Source: Prevotella sp.
GTDB taxonomy: Bacteria; Bacteroidota; Bacteroidia; Bacteroidales; Bacteroidaceae
Direction of reading: 5' to 3'
NCBI GenBank assembly: GCA_024681875.1
Contig: JAILAA010000127.1
Coordinates: forward strand, 1 to 64,000
DNA: 64,000 bases
The number at the start of each line of letters is the position of its first letter. The first letter of the stretch is position 1. This document shows, in pieces, positions 23,009-31,100 of this stretch. The translations under genes were made by a program, and so were the position numbers. Under the pieces are notes generated by a model that was not told the origin of the DNA, made no database searches, and saw only the letters and a program-made list of their open reading frames with translations.

Positions 23009-24016
23009 ATGCCTAAAGGAATGAGCTTAATTTACAAATCAACAATAGATTTCTCTGAAGCAATTTACCCTTATGTGAGCGAAGTTAGTATAGACGTTCT
23101 TGGCAACATAATTGCTCATAAGAAAGGAGTAGGACAGAAAATAATGTTAACAGCCCATCACGATGTGGTGCGTTTCATGATATCTCACATAGATGGAAAT
23201 GGCTTCCTATATGTCAAACCTGCAGGTGGAATAGATGCTTCAATTCTCCCTGCAAGGAAAGTTGTGATTAAGCATTTGGATAAGACTATCACAGGTATTA
23301 TAGGCAGAAAACCTATTCATCTTATACGAGAAGAACAGAACAATAAGGTAACATATGAGACTCTTTGGGTTGATATAGGGGCTAAAAGTCATGTGGAAGC
23401 TTTACAGATGGTTAGTAAAGGAGACTATGCTTACTTCTCCTCAGACTACGAGGAATTACCAAATGATCTTATTACAGGCTCATATTATGACGATCAGGTT
23501 GGGTTGAATGTGTTGCTTAATTTGGCAGAACAACTACATAAGATAGATATTCCATGGGACGTATATTATGTTGCATCTAATCACGAAGAGATTGGAATGA
23601 GAGGTGCTTCTGTTGTCGCTCATTCAATAAAACCTGATGCTTGCATCTGTATAGATGTTACTCATGCTACTGACTATCCTACTATGAATGTTATTAGTGA
23701 TGGAGACATTAAATTGGGAGAAGGATGTGTATTAGCAAAAGGTCCAAATATTTACCCTGAACTATTCAATATACTGGAAGAAGTTGCTACTGAACATGAT
23801 ATAAGCTATCAAGTAGAGGTTAGCCCATATCCAACAGGAACTGATGCCAATGTCATACAACTCTCAGGAGAGGGTGTAAAAACAGCAGTTGTGTCAATCC
23901 CGTGCAGATATATGCACACACCTCATGAGATATGTTCAAAAAAAGATATAGAATCTGCAATAATGATTATTTACGAGTTTATGTCTCATAAAGATTTGCT
24001 TAATCAAAGCTTGTAG
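23009..24016 (+). CDS. M42-family metallopeptidase-like protein, short N-terminus
   Basis: This 335-residue protein fits the M42 (FrvX/glutamyl aminopeptidase) family, with two-zinc site residues in order: HHD (AHHDVV), the Asp of YYDDQVG, EE in SNHEEIGMRGAS, the Asp in CIDVTHA, and the final His in YMHTPHEI. The ATG at 23009 is chosen because it is the first in frame after the hairpin; an earlier TTG would be inside the hairpin. Typical members carry about 20 more residues at the N-terminus, so this one is slightly short but keeps all metal ligands. In this setting it may trim the leader or degrade unmodified peptide; that role is inference. It is cytoplasmic and AT-rich like its neighbours. 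Confidence 0.8.
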   Translation: MPKGMSLIYKSTIDFSEAIYPYVSEVSIDVLGNIIAHKKGVGQKIMLTAHHDVVRFMISHIDGNGFLYVKPAGGIDASILPARKVVIKHLDKTITGIIGRKPIHLIREEQNNKVTYETLWVDIGAKSHVEALQMVSKGDYAYFSSDYEELPNDLITGSYYDDQVGLNVLLNLAEQLHKIDIPWDVYYVASNHEEIGMRGASVVAHSIKPDACICIDVTHATDYPTMNVISDGDIKLGEGCVLAKGPNIYPELFNILEEVATEHDISYQVEVSPYPTGTDANVIQLSGEGVKTAVVSIPCRYMHTPHEICSKKDIESAIMIIYEFMSHKDLLNQSL

Positions 24017-24039
24017 TTTATTGAATTATCATATTAGTT

Positions 24040-24987
24040 ATGGAAACAAGAGGAATAGATTGGAATTACCGCGGTTATAAAACAATTGCTCATTTCTTTC
24101 TATGTGGAGCTTTCGAATCTTTCGATTTTATACATGTTTTTCTGAAGACAGTTAAAAATTGTCCTTGGATATTGAAAGATAATGTTGCAATAGACAGCGT
24201 ATTTGGTTCTCCTACGTGTATTTGGAATGGTGGGCGCGCATTAGCCAATGTCTATTATAACAAAAAACAGTTACAAAACATTCATGATACCTATGTTAAA
24301 CTTGGTGTTAATGTGAGGTTTATCTTTACCAATTCGTTGCTGAATGAGCATGATTTGTATGATAGATATTGTAACTTAATAATGAATATCTTTCAAGATA
24401 TGTCGCCTGAAGTAGTAGTCTATTCGCCACTATTAGAAGTATACCTGAGGAACAAATATCCTACAGCATCCTTTATTAGCTCGACAACAAAGCGTCTTCG
24501 CTCCAGTGAGGCACAGTTAGAAGAATTTAGACACAATTATAAGTATATTTGCCTCGATTACGACTACAATTACAATTATGATTTTCTCAATTGCATTCAA
24601 GAAAAGGAGAGGGATAGAGTTGAAATACTCATAAATTCCACATGTCCCAAAGGATGCAATGCGAGAGTTTTTCATCAGGAATTTTCAAACAAAAGGCAAT
24701 TGGAATACGATAGTGATGATGATTGTGAATCTGAGTCATTCTTTAATAATTGTCCAAAGATTAAACGAGGTACTATTACTGACGACAAAAAGAACCTCTA
24801 TAGTGGAACTAACTATATACTTCCACAAGATTTGGATAAGTATTTAGATATGGGTTTCTCTCATTTCAAAATCCAAGGCCGTGAGCTCACACCAAGCCAA
24901 ATACTTGCAGAGTTATTTCCATATCTTATAAGACCGGAATACTATCAAATGGCGATTTCGATTATTGGAAACATAAATGGTAAATAA
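24040..24987 (+). CDS. U32-like (UbiU/UbiV/YegQ-type) protein
   Basis: This 315-residue cytoplasmic protein resembles the U32 group, whose UbiU, UbiV and TrhP members are 4Fe-4S proteins in oxygen-independent hydroxylation. The features are WNGGRALANVYYN, VNVRFIFTNSLL, then SPEVVVYSPLLEVYLRNKYP with SSTTKR, and the Cys-bearing VEILINSTCPKGCNARVFHQE, matching the pattern ..vN..C...C..R..H. A further pair of Cys is in a Asp-rich insert (DSDDDCESESFFNNC). Together the four cysteines can ligate one cluster. It follows the peptidase after 23 bases and precedes a nuclease-like gene by 9 bases. A role as a second modifying enzyme acting on the peptide is conjecture. Confidence 0.65.
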   Translation: METRGIDWNYRGYKTIAHFFLCGAFESFDFIHVFLKTVKNCPWILKDNVAIDSVFGSPTCIWNGGRALANVYYNKKQLQNIHDTYVKLGVNVRFIFTNSLLNEHDLYDRYCNLIMNIFQDMSPEVVVYSPLLEVYLRNKYPTASFISSTTKRLRSSEAQLEEFRHNYKYICLDYDYNYNYDFLNCIQEKERDRVEILINSTCPKGCNARVFHQEFSNKRQLEYDSDDDCESESFFNNCPKIKRGTITDDKKNLYSGTNYILPQDLDKYLDMGFSHFKIQGRELTPSQILAELFPYLIRPEYYQMAISIIGNINGK

Positions 24988-24996
24988 TTTTAGCAA

Positions 24997-25611
24997 ATGG
25001 AAAAGAAAACAAACACTGAGATAAAAATTAACGAACAAAATCCGCACGTCTTGAATGATTATCTGGAAGCTGTTCGCGATGGCGATAAAGAAAGAATAGA
25101 CAGTGCTTCAAAAGCTTTGTCAAAAATTATCATTGATAAAGTTAGTGACGCAATAAAACTTCTCTATAAAAATGACAACTTTTTGTTGGAAAACAAAATG
25201 AACGAGATGACCATTTGTGGTAGATTGGCAATGTACCTTCAAGAAGAATTCAAAGATTTTAAAGGATATTATGTTGATATTGAATATTATCGACTTAAAG
25301 TTCCAAGAGAAAAAGCGAATCTAAAGAATGATAGAATTCGTTGCGATATACTCTTTCATTCAAGAGGGGCGTCCAAAAGTAGAGTTGACAATTTGTTAGC
25401 TATTGAGGTGAAACTGGAGGACAATCCAGATGATGGGGGCAAAGACCTATCTAGATTGGAAGAGTTTGTTATGCCTGAGACAACAGATACTCCAGAAAAT
25501 GCAGTTCACAGTACATTGGTTGGATTGTTCTTACGCTTTGGTAAAAAATGCTCTGCAATGCGTGTAATCCCAGTAGACATTAATGTTGATATAGAGGACT
25601 GCGAGAGCTAA
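24997..25611 (+). CDS. Possible PD-(D/E)XK-type nuclease-fold protein
   Basis: This 204-residue protein has a helical N-terminal half and then a motif block RIRCDILFHSRG ... LLAIEVKLEDN. An Asp followed by a beta-strand E-x-K (EVK) is the core of the PD-(D/E)XK nuclease superfamily. The spacing is compatible, but I see no other signature and its relatives are unknown to me. It is the last member of the AT-rich series that starts with the maturase, separated from the U32-like gene by nine bases. The frame stays open after the stop codon for 32 further codons (next entry), suggesting exchange at its 3' end. Confidence 0.55.
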   Translation: MEKKTNTEIKINEQNPHVLNDYLEAVRDGDKERIDSASKALSKIIIDKVSDAIKLLYKNDNFLLENKMNEMTICGRLAMYLQEEFKDFKGYYVDIEYYRLKVPREKANLKNDRIRCDILFHSRGASKSRVDNLLAIEVKLEDNPDDGGKDLSRLEEFVMPETTDTPENAVHSTLVGLFLRFGKKCSAMRVIPVDINVDIEDCES

Positions 25612-25710
25612 TATATCGCAAGTGTCCTTCGAGAAGATATTGACTTTGCCGAGGTTGATGCTCTCTTTGCCGAATACGGTTTTAATTTAAAACAATTTGT
25701 AGTATTATAA
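25612..25710 (+). pseudogene. In-frame gene tail after the stop codon (remnant)
   Basis: After the stop at 25609-25611 the same frame continues for 32 codons (...DIDFAEVDALFAEYGFNLKQFVVL) to a TAA at 25708. The ending resembles that at 26043-26090. It reads like the C-terminal tail of another protein that was cut off by recombination. Confidence 0.55.
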
Positions 25711-25730
25711 ACATATTAAACAACATCATT

Positions 25731-26042
25731 ATGGGAACAGAAGTAAATCCATTTGACATTTTTAAAGGTGGAATGAACGCAGGACGCTCTGGTTATAGCA
25801 GAGGAAAAATGGAGGGTGAAAGATTAGGCGATTTCGGAAACAAGAATCCAAGATTAATAACTGCAATAGCAGGAATCTTTTTCTTTTTTTTAGGATTACT
25901 ATCTCTGAAATCTGATACAGATTTCGAAGGAAAAGAATATGCTCTCCCGCTCTTTTGGGGATTGTCTGCATTATCTTGGATAATATTTTATTGGGAAGGG
26001 CGCAAGAAAAGAAAACAATCCGAAGTGGAGGAAGAGGATTGA
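25731..26042 (+). CDS. Small two-pass membrane protein of unknown function
   Basis: This 103-residue protein has a glycine- and charge-rich N-terminal part (GGMNAGRSGYSRGKMEGERLGDFG). Two membrane segments follow, at about 45-60 (ITAIAGIFFFFLGLLS) and 73-88 (LFWGLSALSWIIFYW), and then a basic and acidic tail. No family was recognised. It sits in a string of small unrelated genes, and an in-frame tail follows its stop codon too. Confidence 0.55.
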   Translation: MGTEVNPFDIFKGGMNAGRSGYSRGKMEGERLGDFGNKNPRLITAIAGIFFFFLGLLSLKSDTDFEGKEYALPLFWGLSALSWIIFYWEGRKKRKQSEVEEED

Positions 26043-26090
26043 CATCCGGACCAATACGACTTTGATTTGAAACCATATGTGGTATTATAA
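26043..26090 (+). pseudogene. Second in-frame gene tail (remnant)
   Basis: Directly after the stop, 15 codons read HPDQYDFDLKPYVVL then TAA. This matches the pattern Y-x-F-x-L-K-x-x-V-V-L of the tail ending at 25710. Both lie after complete genes in the same frame. Confidence 0.5.
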
Positions 26091-26111
26091 ACAATTAAAT
26101 GCAACGCGACA

Positions 26112-26426
26112 ATGAGTAAAGATGTGGCATTGTTTCTGTTTTTAGGATTCTTAGCTTTAATAATAGGTAAGGATTTAGAAAACTATGGTTATTACGTGGC
26201 AGGCAGCTGGGGAATAGCGGCTTTCCTGTGGTTGAGAAACTATTGGTTGGAATATAGGAATCGGCGCAGGTGGGAGAAATGGCATAACAAAATGGAAAAG
26301 GAACAAGACGAATGGGTTGAGAACTTTAAGAAGGAGCATGGAAGAGAACCAAATCTAGGGGAGAGCTTGGATAGAATTGGTGCTCCAACACTTGATGAAC
26401 TCAAAGATGGAGGTTTTATAGAATGA
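26112..26426 (+). CDS. Small membrane-anchored protein of unknown function
   Basis: This 104-residue protein has two hydrophobic segments (VALFLFLGFLALIIG and YYVAGSWGIAAFLWLRNYW) and a basic cytoplasmic tail with a helical stretch (WHNKMEKEQDEWVENFKKEHG). No family was recognised. Its stop overlaps the start of the next gene by four bases (ATGA at 26423). Confidence 0.55.
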   Translation: MSKDVALFLFLGFLALIIGKDLENYGYYVAGSWGIAAFLWLRNYWLEYRNRRRWEKWHNKMEKEQDEWVENFKKEHGREPNLGESLDRIGAPTLDELKDGGFIE

Positions 26427-26623
26427 ATAACATAACCGTTTCTGTTACGTGCACTAACTGTGGCAGTACAGTAGTGCTTAATCTTCAACCAGAGACATTC
26501 GGCGGTTTCAGTGAATGCTGCTATGGTTGCTCTGGCATTGTTACAGGTCAGTATTCAGTAGATTTTAATGGTAGAGTAGCCATTCGTTATGTCAAAACCT
26601 ATGGAGGGATGAAGAAAAGATAA
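26423..26623 (+). CDS. Small zinc-ribbon-like protein
   Basis: This 66-residue protein has a CTNCGS pair near the N-terminus and CCYGC in the middle, giving a C-x2-C ... C-x2-C zinc-ribbon pattern over about 25 residues. It starts inside the stop codon of the membrane protein gene before it. Function is unknown; RNA- or protein-binding would be usual for such a ribbon. Confidence 0.55.
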   Translation: MNNITVSVTCTNCGSTVVLNLQPETFGGFSECCYGCSGIVTGQYSVDFNGRVAIRYVKTYGGMKKR

Positions 26624-26641
26624 GCTATTACCAGATAGAAT

Positions 26642-27109
26642 ATGAGCTGTGAGCTTGATAGGATAAAGGCATTTTGCAGCGAGCAAGACCTGGAGATGCC
26701 GAGGTTTTGGATATTTCCGCCTGATGAATGCTATGTATTCTATGGTATTTCTATGCATCTGAATGGAAAAGACAGATGGGAGGAGTTTGATGCAAAGGTA
26801 TTCTTTGTATTGAAAGACTTGTCTGGAATGGAGAATCGGGATGCAGAGGAAAACCGTCTGCGTTGCATATTCGAAGAATTGGGAGAGCCCATCGTGCTGA
26901 CCGCTAAAGTTGCTGAATCGCCCAATAGCCAGCGAACATTATTCAAACGCGTTGGCCTGACCAAAGTCCCTGTCACTTGGTCAGACCATCATCAGAATGA
27001 CTATGAGGTGTATGTAAAAGGGGAGTTTGAAATGGGCGGCTTGGTAAATCTGATAGAACGAGTGGAATATATAGGTAAGGAGATAGTCTATAATGGCGAA
27101 GAAGCATAG
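26642..27109 (+). CDS. Unknown protein of 155 residues
   Basis: This soluble protein has no signal peptide, with recognisable blocks such as FWIFPPDECYVFYGISMHL and GEPIVLTAKVAES. It is mixed alpha-beta by composition. No family was recognised. It is in the same direction and 18 bases from the zinc-ribbon gene, and likely belongs to the same accessory set. Confidence 0.5.
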   Translation: MSCELDRIKAFCSEQDLEMPRFWIFPPDECYVFYGISMHLNGKDRWEEFDAKVFFVLKDLSGMENRDAEENRLRCIFEELGEPIVLTAKVAESPNSQRTLFKRVGLTKVPVTWSDHHQNDYEVYVKGEFEMGGLVNLIERVEYIGKEIVYNGEEA

Positions 27110-27136
27110 TTTGAACGATGTTATAAAGACATCACT

Positions 27137-27877
27137 ATGAAGAAAATGATTAGCACATATGGACTCCTCTCGGGCACGTTCGATGATTCATGGATTGGTA
27201 CCGCCATCCACGAGCGAATCGACAATAAACTTGTGTATTGCTACAAACAGAACAATAGGGATGACATCCGGGTCGTCCCTACTTTTACATACGAGGTAGA
27301 TGACGGTCTGGTCTTTGCAATAGAGCTGTCCTATGCCATCGACAACCCAACTCCACAGCGTCTTGAATACTTTCGGGAAACATGTGAATACTTCTTTGAG
27401 CTTCATGGTTTTGCCATTGATAGCGAGAACGAGTCTCCCCGCGTGTATTTCCGTGCTACAGATATGTTTGATATGGCATCATTGATCCATGCCCTCGAAT
27501 TCCTAAGTGTTAGCATGGAACGCATTATCTGTGTCGTCGATTCAGAACATCCGGAGAAGAATGTCCACTATGACAAGACGCTGATTAACGAGGAAGGGAA
27601 AGACGACAATGAGGATGAGGAAGACAACAATGATGAAGACGATATGCCCATATTTGACGAACACGATGTGGGCTATTCCAAGGATGGTAAGAAACTGGTG
27701 TGCTGCCGCTACACCTTCAATGACACCCGTTATGAAGTGCCTGACGGAGTTGAGGAGATTGCCGACTTTGCCTTTTTATCTTGCCGCCACTTCGTAGAAC
27801 TCTCCATTCCTCGCTCAGTCCGAATCATCGGTGACTACATCTTTGGGAATGGTGGCCAAATTGTGATTAGGGATTAA
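27137..27877 (+). CDS. Unknown protein with acidic linker and C-terminal leucine-rich-repeat unit
   Basis: This 246-residue protein has an N-terminal 145-residue alpha-beta domain not recognised. It continues with a strongly acidic linker (KDDNEDEEDNNDEDD), then a short segment (YSKDGKKLVCCRYTF) and two BspA/LRR_5 units (YEVPDGVEEIADFAFLSC and LSIPRSVRIIGDYIFGNG). There is no signal peptide, so the repeat unit is probably cytoplasmic, unlike the first gene of the window. It ends just before a MITE-like element. Confidence 0.55.
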   Translation: MKKMISTYGLLSGTFDDSWIGTAIHERIDNKLVYCYKQNNRDDIRVVPTFTYEVDDGLVFAIELSYAIDNPTPQRLEYFRETCEYFFELHGFAIDSENESPRVYFRATDMFDMASLIHALEFLSVSMERIICVVDSEHPEKNVHYDKTLINEEGKDDNEDEEDNNDEDDMPIFDEHDVGYSKDGKKLVCCRYTFNDTRYEVPDGVEEIADFAFLSCRHFVELSIPRSVRIIGDYIFGNGGQIVIRD

Positions 27878-27890
27878 TCCACGATATTTA

Positions 27891-28167
27891 ATATGATTAT
27901 CCGCATTTATACCACCAAGTAATAGAAAAACGCTTCCCTTTTTCTGCAGCCGAGGCCCATCTGCAGTCTGCAGGAAAGGTGTGTTTTTAAATTCTCGAGA
28001 GAATTTGACAAAAACTCACCCCTTTGTAAAGAAAAGGATGTGACTTTTGCTCAAATTCTCTCGAGAATTTAAAAACCGTGTCATCTCTATGAGGGAAACA
28101 ACGGGGTTACAGGAAGAAAAGGGGGCTTTACGCCAAAAAACTGGTGGTATAAATGCGGATCATCATA
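27891..28167. repeat. MITE-like element with nested inverted repeats
   Basis: The outer arms are ATATGATTATCCGCATTTAT (continuing to ACCACCA, 27891-27917) and its near-complement starting TGGTGGTATAAATGCGGAT (28142-28167). The inner perfect 24-base arms (27984-28007 and 28052-28075) contain TCTCGAGA. The internal part has no coding frame of note. The element lies between convergent genes and could also stop transcription from both sides. Confidence 0.8.
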
Positions 28168-28185
28168 TATTTAATGTTTTTGATG

Positions 28186-31100
28186 TTATAGTTTTACCTG
28201 CTTATAGGCAACGCGCTTGCGGCGCCAGGTGTAGACCATGTGGAGGGTGCCGTCGCGGCCTTCGATGATGGAGGGATAGGAATACTGGCCGACGGGCGAG
28301 TCCTCGAGCGTCAGCACGTGGCGCCACGTCTTTCCGTCATCTTCTGAGACGGCGAGGCTGAGCGGGGTGCGCGGACCTTTCTTTGTGCCGGGCAGGGTTT
28401 CAAAATTATTATAGATGAGCACATGGCGACCGTCGCGAAGGGTGACGGCGTCGGTGCCGCTCTGGTTGTTAGGCACGTCGGTCAGGGTGACAGGCGTCCA
28501 TGTCTGGCCTTCGTCGCTGCTGTAAGACGTGGCAATCTTACCGTTTCTGGTGCGCATCAGCACCTGCAGTCGGCCATCCTTCAGCTGTAGGATTGAGGGC
28601 TGTATGCAATCTATCGGCGTCAGCGTGTCGGACTGCACTGTCGGCGCGGCCAACGTTGACTCCACTGGCCCGACATACTGCCACGTCTTTGTCTTCAAGT
28701 CATAGATTTCAACGTGGAAGCGCCAGCCGTTGCTTTCTGTTGACGAGCCGCAGATGAGCTTGTTCGCTACCACCCCGCCCTTCGGGTACCCCTCCTCCCC
28801 GGAGGAGGGGAGTAATAGCGGCTTGTTCTTGATGGGGCCGAGGAAACCGTCGGGCAGCTTCTCGCCCTTGCTCCACGTGCGGCCTCCGTCTTTCGACTTG
28901 GTCAGCCAGCCCGTCCAGTCGGCCACGCTCTTGCCAACCTTGTAGAAAAGCCAGAGCTCACCGTTGGGCATCTCAGTCAAAACAGGATTCCAGCAGGCCG
29001 TCTTCTCGGTTCCCCCTCCTTGGGAGGGGGGTAGGGGGAGGCTTCCGTCGGCGGCGAGGATGGGTTTGCTCCAGTCGCTCTTGCCTTTCTTCTTGATATT
29101 CACCCAGATGCAACAGTCGGGATTGCGCTCGTAGGTGCCGCCGAAGTAGGCTGCCACGAGGTCGCCTTTCTTCGTTTCGACGATGGTGGCGGCGTGAGGC
29201 GAGGCGAAGGGCGCCGTCTCGTAGAGGAACTCGTCCTTGAGGATGCGCGGGTCGCTTGTCGCTATATCAACGTCAAAACTATAGCTTCCAGAGCCCAATT
29301 CGCGCTGTTCGCCAGACGGCAAACACACGTTGGCGTGGGTATTGCAGGGAATGGTGACCTCCCAGTGCAGCTTCTGCAGCGTCTTCTTCCACTTGCTGAC
29401 AATAAGGCCATAGGGGGTCTGATAAGTGGCGTCGACGTTAAAGCAGTCTTGGATGGAGAAGGAAGGGGCCAGCACAAAAGACCTAGCAGACTCTCCAGAC
29501 TCTCCCCCAACCCCTCCCTTGTAGGGAGGGGAGCAATTACCTTGCAAGCCAGTATTTCCTTTGATAGAAGTTTTCTCTGAGGTAGGAGTAACCTCTCCCC
29601 TCCCTTGTAGGGAGGGGCTGGGGGAGAGTCTGGTGGGTCTCTTGATGCCCGCCAGCGACTCGTAGCACCATGTCAGCAAATCACCCAATAGCATGACGTG
29701 GTTGCCGCTGTTCATGGCGGGGTTGGCCTTGTCGCCGTTCCATAGCTCCCAGATGGTGGTGGCGCCGTTCTCTGTCATGTAGCCCCATGAGGGGTAGGTC
29801 TTCTGTGTGGCCAGATGGAACGCCACGTCAGGGTAGCCGTTGTTGGACAGGGTGCGCATCAGCCACGAGATGCCGATGACGCCACTGGTGATGTGGCCTT
29901 TATCGTCCTCGAATATCTTCTTTACGACGTTTTTTACCACTTCATCCTTGTATTCCTCGGGCACGATGCCGAAAGCCAGCGGCAACAGGTTGGCCGTGGC
30001 GGTGTTGTTGTCGTAGAAAGTGCTGTCGGGGAAGAGCGGGTGGCCCGGACGAGGACTGCTACCGACGCTGACGTGCAGGAAACGGTTGTTGAAAGCCGAG
30101 ACAAGAGCCTTGCGCTGTTCGCTCCAGCGGTTGGCTTCATCTGTGAGCTGTTGCATCTCTGCGAACTGCTCCATCAGTTGCAGACAGCGGATGGTGTAGG
30201 CCGTGGCGATGAGCGTGCCGTCGGTCTGCCGCGCAGGGTCTTGGCTGTGGATGAGCTCCAGTTTCTCGGGCGGCATGCACCAGTCGCCGTATTTGTCCTT
30301 CGTGATGAGGCCATCGCGCAGACCCTCGCTGAGCAGGTGGTTCATCCACAGCTTCATGTTGGGATAGCTGCCGATGATGGGCTGCGCATTGCCGTACTGG
30401 TGGTAAAGCATGTCGCAGATGAAGGGTAGGGCGGCAGGCCAGGTGACATCGTCGTTGTAGTAATTCCAGAAGGCGGGCGCCACATCGCTGAAGACGCCAT
30501 CAGCGCGCTGGCTCTCGCAGATGTCGCGCATCCACTTCGTGTACAGGCGCTCGTTGCCGAAAAGGAAGCTCTCGCCCAAGGCACCCACGGTGCGGTCGCC
30601 GAGCCACGGCTGGCGCTCGTTGCGCTGCGGACAGTCGACGGGCATGCCTTTGTAATTCGACAGGATGCCCCAGCGGGCGGCCTCCACTACCTTATTCAAA
30701 ATAGTGTCGCTGCAGACGAAGGTGCCCGTCTGTTCCATGCGGTCGCTGACAGGCCAGGCCTTCACATCCTTGGCCGGGCCGATGACCTCAACGTAGCGGA
30801 AACCGTGATAGACGAAGGAGGGGTGCCATTCTTGAGAGGTGATAGGTGAGGGGTGAGAGGTGTGAGGCTTTCCGCAGGTGTAGATGTCCTCTGACCGGGC
30901 GTTGCGCAGGTTCTCGGTGTAGAGGGTGCCGTCGTCATTCAGCCGCTCGGCATAGCGCACGCGGATAGTGTCTCCCTCATGGCCTGTCGGCACAAAGCTC
31001 ACCCAGCCAGCCATGTTTTGTCCGAAGTCGTATATGGTGGAGGGTGAAAGGTGGAGGGTGGAAGGAGATGTGTTTGAGGCGCAGGAGTATTCTCCCTCCA

